Assembly: GCF_022267315.1 (NCBI RefSeq)
Contig: NZ_JAIKLE010000010.1
Coordinates: 1 to 64,000 of the forward strand
Direction: 5' to 3'
Source of the DNA: Maribellus maritimus
GTDB taxonomy: Bacteria; Bacteroidota; Bacteroidia; Bacteroidales; Prolixibacteraceae
Length of the DNA: 64,000 bases
Position numbers and translations under genes: made by a program. The notes below the pieces were generated by a model. The model searched no databases and was not told the DNA's origin. It saw only the letters and a program-made list of their open reading frames with translations. Positions within the stretch are counted from its first letter, which is position 1, and each line of letters begins with the position of its first letter. Below, piece after piece: positions 1-9,251 of this stretch.

Positions 1-614
1 TCCAGAAATCCAGAAGCTTCTTTTACCATTAAATCCGGAAAATAATCGCCGGGGTAAAAAATTTCTTCTCCGTTGCGATATAAATCATGCCGGTTGGGGC
101 CGTTCCAGTAAAAAAAGTGCGAATAATTATCGATGCAACCAACAAAATGGCCAAAGGAATAATCAAAACCCTGGGCATTGGGTTGCTTATCTTTAGCATG
201 CCCCAAATGCCATTTTCCGATGTGTGCAGTTTTGTATCCGGCATCTTTAAACATTTCGGCAATCGTGTACTGGCTACCTGGCATTCCGGCTTCCAGGCTG
301 CGCGGACTTACATTTCCCGGTACGCCTGCACGCTGTGGTGTTTTTCCCGTGAGTAAGCCGGCTCTTGAAGGAGAACAAATGGGAGCGCCGTAAAACTGAG
401 TAAATTTAATGCCGCTTTTTACCAGTTTATCCATATTGGGAGTGAGTAAATCCGTTGCACCAAAACAGTTTAAATCAATCGCACCCTGGTCATCGGTGTA
501 AATTAGGATAACGTTAGGTTTGGAACTCGTTTCAGTTTCCGCACAATGTAGTTGATTGGAAAGAAAAAATACGATAGCTATAATAGTTGACCTTAGATAG
601 ATTTGTCTCATCAT
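1..614 (-). CDS. S1-family sulfatase, 3' part outside window
   Basis: The frame opens at ATG 614 (two consecutive Met codons) and runs off the left edge, so only about 204 N-terminal residues are seen. A hydrophobic stretch at residues 9-20 suggests export. Metal-binding Asp41-Asp42 lies in the usual 'NVILIYTDDQG' context. The sulfatase signature C-S-P-S-R is at 80-84, where Cys80 would be oxidised to formylglycine, and it is followed by AGLLTG. Further typical blocks are 'HIGKWHLGH' and 'GFDYSFG'. S1 sulfatases remove sulfate esters from glycans. The start lies about 45 bp past the stop of the next sulfatase on the same strand, so it is probably the last visible gene of the SusC/SusD operon to its right. 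Family assignment is secure; the substrate and S1 subfamily cannot be read from sequence alone. Confidence 0.9.
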   Translation of the reverse strand, partial: MMRQIYLRSTIIAIVFFLSNQLHCAETETSSKPNVILIYTDDQGAIDLNCFGATDLLTPNMDKLVKSGIKFTQFYGAPICSPSRAGLLTGKTPQRAGVPGNVSPRSLEAGMPGSQYTIAEMFKDAGYKTAHIGKWHLGHAKDKQPNAQGFDYSFGHFVGCIDNYSHFFYWNGPNRHDLYRNGEEIFYPGDYFPDLMVKEASGFL

Positions 615-659
615 TTTTACTTTTGAGATTATTGGTTCTCCTGCTAATATAAAATATAT

Positions 660-2030
660 CTATGGTTTGAACTCAACATCATTGTTTTTAAATGGAAATT
701 CCTTTTCTTTTGAATCAAGAACTTTTTCAAACTTTTTTTTGATATTTTTCTCCTGATTTGTTGGTGAAACGATCGGATTTTTTTCATCCGGATCATTCAT
801 TGTATTGTAAAATTCACCGTTTTGATAAAGCTTATAGTATTCGTTCAAAACCCATCTATTGCTTTTAAATCTTCCCCATCTCGGGCTATAATGGATAAAA
901 ACTTCTTCCTTACTCGTCTTTCCATCTGTTTGGTTTATGACGCTAAAAAAACTTTTCCCATCCGTGTAATATGATGCAGGATTAAGTTTTGCCACATCTG
1001 CAATTGTTGGAAGAATATCAGTAAAATCAACCAGACCGCTAAATACCCTTCCTTTTTTTATTTTTGCAGGCCAGGAAACAAACAAGGGAACATGATTTCC
1101 CGTGTTTAAAGAGGAGCCTTTGCCACCTGTAACCTCCTTATCAACTGTTTCTGTTATAATTGAGGGATGTGTACCATTGTCGCCGGTAAAAATAACAATC
1201 GTATTATTCGCGATACCGGAATCTTTCAACTTATCTTCAATTTTTGAAACGACCTTATCTACGTAGCCGACCATATCATCAAAGTAGGCTGTACTTTTTT
1301 TATACCGATCCCCAAACTCGTTCCATTCAGGAGAATCCGGTGTTGGTACAAATGGATCGTGTACCAATACCATTGGGTAATACACAAAAAACGGGCGTTC
1401 CTTATTTTCATCAATAAAATCACAAATAAAGTCGCTAAAAATATCCGGCCCGTAAGCATCTTTTAATCCTTCTATCTCTTCTCCATTCCTTATGATCAAA
1501 GGATTGGCGTATCGTTCTCCTTCCGCGCCGGTTTTGTTTAATTGCCAAAGACAATATTCATCAAAACCAAAGTGTTGCGGCCTTGACAAATCCTGGTTCC
1601 CGGGCAAATCATGATAAATTCCATTTAGTTGCCATTTCCCGGCAATGCAAGTATTATATCCGGCATCTTTCAGATAATTCCCAAAGGTTTTCTGATCAGG
1701 GTTCAGATAACCAAAGTATTCATAATTTCGATAATTATACTTTCCTGTCATTATTTTAACCCTTGAAGGAGTACACAATGGTTGTGAAAAACAATTGGTA
1801 AAACGAATACCATTGTCTGCAAGCCGATCAAGGGTTGGGGTTGAATAATCCAAAGATCCATTGCAACCTAAACACTCGTATCCCATATCATCTGCCATAA
1901 TAAGAATAATATTGGGAAGAGGATTTGATGCATCCTCTTTAATATCAACAATTTGCCCGCTGCTTAATTTACCCAATAAAATGAGAAGTCCTATTATTCC
2001 AATTCGAATTTTAAAATAGAAATTGCGCAT
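660..2030 (-). CDS. S1-family sulfatase, secreted
   Basis: A 456-residue sulfatase starting at ATG 2030. The frame stays open to a TTG at 2072, but the ATG directly precedes the signal peptide (basic start, hydrophobic core at about 10-20, cut near SSG-Q). Asp47-Asp48 (MADDMG) bind the metal, and C-T-P-S-R at 86-90 is the formylglycine signature (Cys86). 'IAGKWQLNG' and 'FTGDNGTHPS' match the HxGKW-like and C-terminal metal-binding blocks, although the usual His in the first is replaced (AGKW). It should hydrolyse sulfate esters on a glycan or oligosaccharide in the periplasm or outside the cell. It lies about 75 bp after susD on the same strand and is followed by a second sulfatase, which argues that the locus targets a sulfated polymer. 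Confidence 0.92.
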   Translation of the reverse strand: MRNFYFKIRIGIIGLLILLGKLSSGQIVDIKEDASNPLPNIILIMADDMGYECLGCNGSLDYSTPTLDRLADNGIRFTNCFSQPLCTPSRVKIMTGKYNYRNYEYFGYLNPDQKTFGNYLKDAGYNTCIAGKWQLNGIYHDLPGNQDLSRPQHFGFDEYCLWQLNKTGAEGERYANPLIIRNGEEIEGLKDAYGPDIFSDFICDFIDENKERPFFVYYPMVLVHDPFVPTPDSPEWNEFGDRYKKSTAYFDDMVGYVDKVVSKIEDKLKDSGIANNTIVIFTGDNGTHPSIITETVDKEVTGGKGSSLNTGNHVPLFVSWPAKIKKGRVFSGLVDFTDILPTIADVAKLNPASYYTDGKSFFSVINQTDGKTSKEEVFIHYSPRWGRFKSNRWVLNEYYKLYQNGEFYNTMNDPDEKNPIVSPTNQEKNIKKKFEKVLDSKEKEFPFKNNDVEFKP

Positions 2031-2104
2031 AACACCTATAAATGATTCTGAGAATTGATGCAGATACTTCAAATTGCGGCACCTGCATCAATCTTTATTA
2101 CGTA

Positions 2105-3865
2105 CTAATATCCGGGATTTTGTTCCAAAACGGCACCCGTATTTTTTTCAATTTCACTGTAGGGTATCGGCCACAAATTTTGATGTTCTCCGTAAGTATT
2201 CCCAACAACCGGATTTGCCAATTTTGTTCGTTCAACCAATTTTCCTAAACGGGTTAACGTTAACAATCTGAATTCTTCAACATATAATTCTCTCATCCTT
2301 TCATCCAGGATATAGTCAATATCCACATCGGCAGAACTGACATCAGGCGCATTTGCCCTGCTTCTGACAACATTGATATCATCAGCGGCACTGCTTTTAT
2401 CACCTTTCCCCAGGTATGCTTCCGCCCGTAATAGATAGGTTTCAGCCAATCTCATTTTATATTCATTCCTATATGTTTTTCCGGATGGTCCGGTGATAGA
2501 GGTTATTGAACCGGGTACAGTTTGATCCGCAATCCACAAATCATCTGGATGATCGCCCATGGAGGCAGCTTTTGCCGGTATGGGAAAGAAATTTCGCACT
2601 GTATCATTCCATGTTTTCAAAGGTATTGGTACATTATCTGCCATCACCCATTGCCCGTTATATTCTGAAGCCGGATTATTCACTTTAACATCACGAATTA
2701 TGTTATACGAGGCATTTCTTATATCTTCCTGGTAACCACTTTCATCCCAAATGGTATGGTAAAAATATTCAGTAAGTCGGCATTTTCCTCCCGGACGCCC
2801 ACCGTAATAAGTATTTGGAGTGGGAATTAGTTTTGCGTTAGTACCATCAGAGTTGGGAATTGTAACCTGCCAAATTCGGGGACAAAAATTGACTTCCAGC
2901 GGTACTCCCCCTGGTTCTCCGCCATCAATATTATACTCATACGGCAAAACCCACAAGGCTTCCGTATTGCCTGAAGAACGGTTTTGATTCCCTTTTCGAA
3001 ACAAGTCCCAATATACATCTCCGCCCGATGCCCATGGCATATCAGGGTTAAACGCATCGTTTACACGTGTACCAAACCGTTCTGTCATTAATGTTGTAGC
3101 CGGACTATCAATTACTTTACTTGCAGCTTCAATTGCCCCATCCCATTGTTTTAAAGAAATATATACTTCGGATAATACCTGCCAGGCAACCAAATCACTG
3201 ATTCTGTAATCATCCACCGATTCAATATCACTGAGATTTTCTGTGGCAAACAATAAATCAATAACACATTGCTGGTATACCTCATCTCTTGAAGCTCTTA
3301 CATAATCTCTTTTGGGTTCTACAGTCTCCTGTAAAACAATCGGGACTCCTCCATATAAATCAGCCAGCATTTTGTGCATATAGCCCCGAAAGAAATAGGC
3401 TTCGCCCAGCACTTTATTTTTTTGTTCTTCAGTTAATTCATTCTCCTCTGACTGAGCCCTGCCAATAATAACGTTTGCATCATAAATGATCGCATAAGCG
3501 GGTCCCCAGAGCGCATTATACACAAAATCACTATTGGGGTTTAGCAAGGATGCAAAATCAGTATTTGCACCGGCATCATGATTATAAAAGACGAGATCGG
3601 TTGCCTGCATCATTACCCTGGGAGCTACCAGCGCATTTGCACTACCATAAAATTCATTTCTGAATTTTGTATATAATCCAATAACGGCAGCATTATAGTG
3701 TTCAAAAGTCACAAATGAATTTACGGGTGATAAAAAATCCAACGGCTTCTCTTCAAGAAAATCGTTTTCATTGCATGACATCAGGTTGAAAACAACAAGT
3801 AGCAATAAGAATTTTTTAACAGTATTCCGGTAATTTTTGATTAATTCAAAATATTTATTTTTCAT
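2105..3865 (-). CDS. SusD/RagB-family glycan-binding lipoprotein
   Basis: 586 residues from ATG 3865; a TTG at 3874 would add three residues. The N-terminus carries a lipoprotein signal with lipobox LMSC, then N-E-N-D-F-L, the usual SusD start. The body shows SusD features: an N-terminal SusD-like region, helical TPR-like stretches ('LGEAYFFRGYMHKMLADLYG'), and the C-terminal block with 'MRLAETYLLRAEAYLGKG', 'INVVRSRAN' and 'LDERMRELYVEEFR'. SusD proteins cap the partner SusC barrel on the cell surface and bind the glycan. The gene starts 11 bp after the susC stop, as expected for a co-translated pair. The ligand is not deducible, but the flanking sulfatases suggest a sulfated polysaccharide. 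Confidence 0.95.
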   Translation of the reverse strand: MKNKYFELIKNYRNTVKKFLLLLVVFNLMSCNENDFLEEKPLDFLSPVNSFVTFEHYNAAVIGLYTKFRNEFYGSANALVAPRVMMQATDLVFYNHDAGANTDFASLLNPNSDFVYNALWGPAYAIIYDANVIIGRAQSEENELTEEQKNKVLGEAYFFRGYMHKMLADLYGGVPIVLQETVEPKRDYVRASRDEVYQQCVIDLLFATENLSDIESVDDYRISDLVAWQVLSEVYISLKQWDGAIEAASKVIDSPATTLMTERFGTRVNDAFNPDMPWASGGDVYWDLFRKGNQNRSSGNTEALWVLPYEYNIDGGEPGGVPLEVNFCPRIWQVTIPNSDGTNAKLIPTPNTYYGGRPGGKCRLTEYFYHTIWDESGYQEDIRNASYNIIRDVKVNNPASEYNGQWVMADNVPIPLKTWNDTVRNFFPIPAKAASMGDHPDDLWIADQTVPGSITSITGPSGKTYRNEYKMRLAETYLLRAEAYLGKGDKSSAADDINVVRSRANAPDVSSADVDIDYILDERMRELYVEEFRLLTLTRLGKLVERTKLANPVVGNTYGEHQNLWPIPYSEIEKNTGAVLEQNPGY

Positions 3866-3876
3866 AACGTTCAATT

Positions 3877-6800
3877 TTAAAAGGTTAGTTCAATTCCAAA
3901 TGAATAACTCCTTGTTACCGGTCTTCCCCCCATAGTGATACCTTGACCTGTTTCAGGGTCCCAACCTGGCCATTTTGTGATAGTATAAAGATTTTTACCA
4001 TTAAAATATAATTTCAAATTCTGGATCTCAATTCTCTTAAGAAACTCACTGTCAAAATTGTATGACAGCATTACATCCTGGAGGCGAATAAAGGTTCGGG
4101 GAATGTATGGTGACGCCTGAAGACCGGAAGGCACACTTATCAATAGTTTTTGATACTTGGCATTGGGATTTTCAGGCAACCAGTAATCCAGTCCACTCGG
4201 AAAAGTTCTGGTATATAACATCTGTGAATTAACTGCATTAAAACCAGTCATATTATCAGTACCTAAATAATAATTGTCATTCCCTACTACTGAATTGATA
4301 AAAAAAGTAAGTAACCAGTTTTTGTACTTTACTTTGTTATTCATCCCCAATCGAAATAAAGGATCCGTAGTTCCAATAATTTTTCTGTCGTCGGGAGTTA
4401 TGGTTTCATCGTCATCCTGATTTATTATTTTATAACTACCTAAGGTTGCGGTAGACGGAATATCATCATCCATTTGCCATAAACTGCCATCTGTTTCATA
4501 AGTGTATATCGCATTTAGTGACTCCCCAATAAACAATCCCTCTGAAACTAAATCATCTTCAACCCCATCTCCATTATCATCTCTCCCAAGCAATTCTTTA
4601 AGTTCATTTCGGTTCATAGAAAAGGTTACTGAGCTTTCCCAACGAAAAGTTTGATTGCTTACATTAATGCTTGACAAGGACATTTCAAATCCATGATTTG
4701 CCAGTTTACCCAGGTTATCAGGGAAAGTTTCATACCTCGAAATGCCGGGAATATCGACGTTGTACAAAAGGTCTTCCGTATTGCTGCTATAATACTCAAC
4801 TGCTCCAAAAAGTCTTTGATTCAAGATTGCAAAATCAATCCCAAAGTTTATTCCCGTTGTTGTTTCCCATTTCAAATTTGGACTGGCAAGTTTGTTTATG
4901 GCTTGTTTATATAAAGATGTACCATTCTCATCAAGATACCCAAATGTACCTGCCACCCGGGCTAATGTTTGGTAACGACCTATTGTTCTGTTACCATTTG
5001 AACCATACGAGACCCGAACTTTTAACAAATCCAACCAGGGCAATTCTTCTTTCAGGAAAGATTCTTCTGAAGCAACCCAGGCGAATGACATGGACGGGAA
5101 GACACCAAATTTGTTATCCGTACTAAATCCTGAGAATCCGTCTCTTCTTATCGTTCCTGTGAAAAGATATTTATTATCGTAACCATAAAAAACACGTCCC
5201 ATTGAATAAACACTTTGTTCCTCCCAGGCTTGTGTTGTAACCGACTGTAATTCTGACGAACCTGATTGCAGGCTGTTGTATCCCAATACATCCGTTATGA
5301 AAGATTTTGATGCCCCTTCAGTTGCGGAATACGCTCTTTTTTCATACCCCTGCACCAAAGTTATATCAACCTTATGCTTTCGGTTAAAAACATTTTTATA
5401 GGAAAGAATATTGTCGTTGGCCCAGTTATTAAATATTTCGTGACGTTTACTGCCGGAGCCCTGAAAACTATTACCGTAAATTTTAAAAATATAATAGTTC
5501 TCTATCCGATAGTTTCGGTTATAATTGGTTTTAAACGATAATCCCTTAATAAAAGGTAGTTTTATATCGGCATACACATTCCCAAATAAGTTCATCTTTT
5601 TGTCAAAATCATCTGTGTCTTTTAAATAAAGGGGATTTATATCCAATCCATTTGCATTTTCCACATACGAGCCATCTTCTTTAAATGCCGGCGAGTAGGG
5701 TGTTTGTTTAAAAATCTCTGAGGGGCTCAAATCGTATCCAGAGTAATCGCTGGCAGTCATAAACGACTGGATGCCAACATCAAGCCATGAAGTGACTGAA
5801 TTATCAATATTTATTCTCGTATTCCATCTGCTATAGTTTTCATTTATCATGTATCCTGCTTCTTCGGAAAAACCTGCTGAGATAAAATATCCACTTCGGT
5901 TTGTTCTGTTCGATATTGAAAGATTGTAGCCTTGAGAAGCCATCCTGTCGTTCGTTAATAAATCTTTCCAATCGGTTGTTTGCCCATTGTTATAAGCATC
6001 AACCTGCTCGTTTGTTCTAAATTCCGAAGTGGGGTTATAATCCAGATTTGGTTCCAGATAACCAGATTCTTCCGTTCTGCTATTAAACAAATCTGCATTA
6101 GCCATCCTCGTCATAAACTCCTCAGGGCTTTCAAGTTTAAAGTCTTTTGCCGGTTCGTTAAATGAATAAAATGAGCTAAAATTAATTGTCGGCTTTCCTT
6201 CCGTATTCTCTCCATCATTGGTGGTAATTATAACAACTCCGTTACTGGCCTGTGAGCCATATATAGCGGCAGAGCTTGCATCTTTTAAAACATCTACCGA
6301 TTTAATATCATTGGGATTGATATCATTCAAACTTCCTCTGAAAATCACGCCATCTACAACAATTAAAGGAGTTCCCTGACCGGAGATCGAGGTTCTCCCC
6401 CTAATTGAGAAATCGGGTTCTTCGCCCGCCTGACTCACCTGCCCGACATTTAACCCGGGCAGCGATCCCCGCAATGACTGAAGCACTGAAATATTAGGCC
6501 GCTGTTTAATCGTTTCATTATTTGCTCTCATTACAGAGCCTGTTAGATCACTTTTTCGCATCGTACCGTAACCAACGGCTACAACTTCTTCAATACCGAT
6601 AGCATCGGCTTCCATAACCAAGTCAATATTTGTTTGGTCACCAATGGCAAGTTCCTGTGTTATCATGCCCACAAATGAAAACTGTATGGTTGCACCTGCC
6701 GGAACATTTATCAGATTATATTCTCCCTCTTCATTTGTAACCGTTCCCTGAGTAGTACCTTTTACCACAACTGTTACTCCGGGGAGAGGTAAGCCCGAGG

Positions 6801-7254
6801 AATCGGTCACCTTCCCCGAAATCGTCTTCTGTTCAATAAACTCACTGTCAATCCTGTTTTTATTCGATGCCTCTCCTCCCGATTTAATTAAGATCAGATT
6901 ATTTTCGGTGATTGAATATTCTACCTCCCTTTTTTTGAATATCTCGTCCAGAATATGCTCAACACTTTCATTTTTAAACTGAACGTTAACTTTTGTGTTT
7001 AAATCAACTTTTTCATTTTGGTAAATAAAACGGAATTCTGACATGGATTCAATCTTCTGAAGGACTTCCTTTATCGTAGTCTCCTGCATGCTTAATGACA
7101 GTTTTGTCGTCTGCGAATAGACGGAGGCAGACACATGCATTATTGAAATCAAGATTATTACAGTTGCTAGTTTCATTGCCAGTAAAATTTTTTTCAGAAC
7201 CGGATCCAACCAGCTCCTGTTCTCATAATTTTTTTTCATAAGTTTGTAATACAT
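3877..7254 (-). CDS. SusC/RagA TonB-dependent transporter with STN signalling domain
   Basis: 1125 residues. After a long N-terminus and signal (cut near VYSQ, about residue 48) comes a secretin/TonB short N-terminal (STN) domain at about 50-125 ('LSMQETTIKEVLQKIE'). A carboxypeptidase-regulatory-like domain follows at about 142-215 ('ISGKVTDSSGLPLPGVTVV'). A TonB-box-like segment near 'EEVVAVGYGT', the plug ('VLKDASSAAIYGSQASNGVV') and a 22-strand-type barrel ending in aromatic F complete it. The STN domain is what touches a FecR anti-sigma factor, and fecR and the sigma gene lie directly upstream on the same strand, so this transporter is probably both importer and signal sensor. ATG 7254 is used; an in-frame ATG at 7239 (MKKNYEN) is equally plausible and would shorten it by five residues. 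Confidence 0.95.
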   Translation of the reverse strand: MYYKLMKKNYENRSWLDPVLKKILLAMKLATVIILISIMHVSASVYSQTTKLSLSMQETTIKEVLQKIESMSEFRFIYQNEKVDLNTKVNVQFKNESVEHILDEIFKKREVEYSITENNLILIKSGGEASNKNRIDSEFIEQKTISGKVTDSSGLPLPGVTVVVKGTTQGTVTNEEGEYNLINVPAGATIQFSFVGMITQELAIGDQTNIDLVMEADAIGIEEVVAVGYGTMRKSDLTGSVMRANNETIKQRPNISVLQSLRGSLPGLNVGQVSQAGEEPDFSIRGRTSISGQGTPLIVVDGVIFRGSLNDINPNDIKSVDVLKDASSAAIYGSQASNGVVIITTNDGENTEGKPTINFSSFYSFNEPAKDFKLESPEEFMTRMANADLFNSRTEESGYLEPNLDYNPTSEFRTNEQVDAYNNGQTTDWKDLLTNDRMASQGYNLSISNRTNRSGYFISAGFSEEAGYMINENYSRWNTRINIDNSVTSWLDVGIQSFMTASDYSGYDLSPSEIFKQTPYSPAFKEDGSYVENANGLDINPLYLKDTDDFDKKMNLFGNVYADIKLPFIKGLSFKTNYNRNYRIENYYIFKIYGNSFQGSGSKRHEIFNNWANDNILSYKNVFNRKHKVDITLVQGYEKRAYSATEGASKSFITDVLGYNSLQSGSSELQSVTTQAWEEQSVYSMGRVFYGYDNKYLFTGTIRRDGFSGFSTDNKFGVFPSMSFAWVASEESFLKEELPWLDLLKVRVSYGSNGNRTIGRYQTLARVAGTFGYLDENGTSLYKQAINKLASPNLKWETTTGINFGIDFAILNQRLFGAVEYYSSNTEDLLYNVDIPGISRYETFPDNLGKLANHGFEMSLSSINVSNQTFRWESSVTFSMNRNELKELLGRDDNGDGVEDDLVSEGLFIGESLNAIYTYETDGSLWQMDDDIPSTATLGSYKIINQDDDETITPDDRKIIGTTDPLFRLGMNNKVKYKNWLLTFFINSVVGNDNYYLGTDNMTGFNAVNSQMLYTRTFPSGLDYWLPENPNAKYQKLLISVPSGLQASPYIPRTFIRLQDVMLSYNFDSEFLKRIEIQNLKLYFNGKNLYTITKWPGWDPETGQGITMGGRPVTRSYSFGIELTF

Positions 7255-7367
7255 TTAAATTTATAACTTTCTAATGTTGGTAGCATTAGATTGAAAATTT
7301 GAATAACGGGGAATGTGCGACCATTTCCCGTTTTTTAATTTTTAACGGTTATTTTTTCATAAGCACT

Positions 7368-8357
7368 TCACTTTTTTTCAGAGACCACAATATTTCTGCC
7401 TTCAATTTTATATTCTATTTCGCTAATTCCATCCAATGCTTCAAATACATCATAAATTGTTTTCTCCCAAAGAGTTCCTGTATAATGAATCCTTTCAGCC
7501 ATTTCTTTTTCGGCAAATTTTATCTCTACATCATACCATCTTTCCAAAATTCTACAAACTTCCGCCATTGACATGTTGTCCATGTACAACCTCTTTTCCA
7601 TCCAACTTAAATTACGAGATGGCGCTTCTTCCAAATAAGATAATTCTCCTGTTTTTTTTGAAAAGGAAGCAATCTCCCCTGGCGCCAAAATCAATTTTTC
7701 TCCTTTCGAATCCTGCAATTCCACTTTCCCTTCAGTTAAAGTGGTTTTTATGATAGCGTCATCAGGGTATGCAGACAGATTAAATTTTGTACCCAGCACT
7801 TTAAGTGTCAATCCGTTTTGCAGCTGAACGACAAAAGGTTTTCTGTTTTTTTCAACTTCAAAATATCCTTCACCAGTAAATTGAACACTTCGAATCTTTT
7901 TATGTCTGTCATATCGGTAGGCTAATTCTGAACCGGCATTTAACTTCACGATAGTGCCGTCAGGCAAGGTTGCTTCTGAACGACTACCCAACTCGGTTAC
8001 CAGTTGTAAAGGTTCTTCTGTATTTCCGGAAACCCAGTAGAAATAGAAAGAGAAACCAAACAAAATAAGGAAAAAAGCTGCAGCTGCGGATAACAAAGAA
8101 ATTTTATAACGTTCAGAAATTATTGATCGCTTTTTAATGCTTGAATCTACTTTTTCCCAGGCCTTAGAGGAGCTAAATTTATTTCTTTGGGCAAGCTCAC
8201 TTACTCCATCCCAAATTCGGGTATATTCAAATAAATCCTGTTTGTTTTCAGCCGATGTTTCCGCCCATGTCTGAAGCACCGGATCGGTAATTTCAGCATC
8301 ACTATTATCTTGTAAATGCTCAACAATATGTTTTCCTATATTTTTTTCCTCATCCAT
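7368..8357 (-). CDS. FecR-family anti-sigma factor
   Basis: 329 residues from ATG 8357. The N-terminal ~80 residues form the cytoplasmic sigma-binding part. One transmembrane helix follows at about 84-106 ('LLSAAAAFFLILFGFSFYFYW'-like), then a periplasmic FecR domain ('LVTELGSRSEATLPDGTIV', 'LNAGSELAY') and the C-terminal DUF4974-type region ('MSMAEVCRILERWYDVEI'), which receives the signal from the STN domain of the SusC. It would hold the adjacent ECF sigma factor at the inner membrane until the transporter binds substrate. It sits between the sigma gene (142-bp gap) and susC (about 113-bp gap), all on the minus strand. The identification is strong. Confidence 0.95.
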   Translation of the reverse strand: MDEEKNIGKHIVEHLQDNSDAEITDPVLQTWAETSAENKQDLFEYTRIWDGVSELAQRNKFSSSKAWEKVDSSIKKRSIISERYKISLLSAAAAFFLILFGFSFYFYWVSGNTEEPLQLVTELGSRSEATLPDGTIVKLNAGSELAYRYDRHKKIRSVQFTGEGYFEVEKNRKPFVVQLQNGLTLKVLGTKFNLSAYPDDAIIKTTLTEGKVELQDSKGEKLILAPGEIASFSKKTGELSYLEEAPSRNLSWMEKRLYMDNMSMAEVCRILERWYDVEIKFAEKEMAERIHYTGTLWEKTIYDVFEALDGISEIEYKIEGRNIVVSEKK

Positions 8358-8430
8358 TTATTCACCGTTACATTAAAAACTTTGATTCTCATTTTTTCAA
8401 AAGCAAACACCTCCCGATTGTATCGTTTAC

Positions 8431-8458
8431 TATAACGACACATCAAATAGAAAAAGGT
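8431..8458 (-). promoter_or_regulatory. Possible ECF-sigma-dependent promoter before fecR
   Basis: In the 142-bp gap between the sigma and anti-sigma genes, the minus strand reads ACCTTTTT (8458-8451), 11 bases, then GTCGTTATA (8439-8431). A pyrimidine-rich box followed by a GTC/TTATA-type box resembles promoters recognised by SusC-linked ECF sigma factors, as I remember them. No second copy in this window confirms a consensus, so this is inference. If real, it would let the sigma factor switch on fecR-susC-susD-sulfatases separately from its own gene. Confidence 0.3.
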
Positions 8459-8499
8459 CCTATCCGGAATTTTCTTTTTTTCTTACATTAAAAAAAATG

Positions 8500-9036
8500 T
8501 TAGCGGGCACTTTTGACATCCATGCAGGACTTCAAATATTTGAGCGATTTCCAAACCTGATTTTTAATCGTTTTAACCGAAATATTTAATTTCCCGGCAA
8601 TTTCTTTTTGTTTTAATCCCTCATAACGATGCAGTAGAAATACTTCTTTTGAACGTTCGGGCAGTTGATTGACGCACTCCTCCAATTTTTGAAGAAATTC
8701 TTCCTGTGTTGAATATTCTTCATCTGAAAAATCCATCAACGACATTTTCTCCATGGCATTTTTGCGGTTGGTTTCTGAACGCAAATAGTTAAATGCACTG
8801 TGTTTCGCAGCTTTGAACAAATAATTTTCAATGTTTTTATGAATGGTTATCCTTTTCCTATCAGTCCAAAACTTCACAAAAAGATTCTGAACAATGTCTT
8901 CAGCGGCTGATGAATCATCAATTATAGAACTTACATAAGAACACAACGACCTGTAATACTGAAAAAACAAACGATTAAAACTCTGATAATCGCCCTGTTT
9001 AATCCTTGAAACGAGTATTTTGTTTACGTCAGTCAT
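8500..9036 (-). CDS. ECF RNA polymerase sigma-70 factor (FecI/SusC-linked type)
   Basis: 178 residues from ATG 9036 (MTDVNKIL); the frame stays open to a TTG at 9054, which is less likely. Region 2 is clear ('YQSFNRLFFQYYRSLCSYV', 'AEDIVQNLFVKFW'), a short linker follows, then region 4 with a helix-turn-helix ('LPERSKEVFLLHRYEGLKQ', 'EIAGKLNISVKTIKNQVW'). The length suits the ECF group paired with FecR proteins in Bacteroidota. It would direct RNA polymerase to the downstream fecR-susC-susD-sulfatase genes when released by FecR. It is the first gene of the minus-strand locus. Confidence 0.95.
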   Translation of the reverse strand: MTDVNKILVSRIKQGDYQSFNRLFFQYYRSLCSYVSSIIDDSSAAEDIVQNLFVKFWTDRKRITIHKNIENYLFKAAKHSAFNYLRSETNRKNAMEKMSLMDFSDEEYSTQEEFLQKLEECVNQLPERSKEVFLLHRYEGLKQKEIAGKLNISVKTIKNQVWKSLKYLKSCMDVKSAR

Positions 9037-9132
9037 CCGTTTATTGCAGTGCAATATTAATCAAAATAGGTAATGTTTCGAAAGTCGAACTTTTCTGAAT
9101 TAATTTTATACTCTCAGTTAGAGGCTTCTTAT

Positions 9133-9166
9133 TTTGTAGTATCTTTTACTTTCTTTTGTAATTTTG
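9133..9166 (+). promoter_or_regulatory. TAnnTTTG-type promoter of the serine hydrolase gene
   Basis: TTTG at 9133-9136 and TAATTTTG at 9159-9166 match the -33 and -7 boxes of the main Bacteroidota sigma factor, with 22 bases between. Transcription would start near 9173, about 80 bases before ATG 9252. This supports the view that the coding region once began at 9252, not at an internal codon. Confidence 0.55.
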
Positions 9167-9251
9167 AGATTGAACGTAAAACCGATTGGCAACAGACTTT
9201 AACAAAAAAACCATTGATAAACCGAACAAAAACCCGAGAAATGAAACGAAA

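Noticed and set aside
4671-5126. 151-residue plus-strand ORF inside the first susC
   Set aside because: It is antisense to a highly conserved barrel region and shows no protein-like pattern, so it is a shadow frame.
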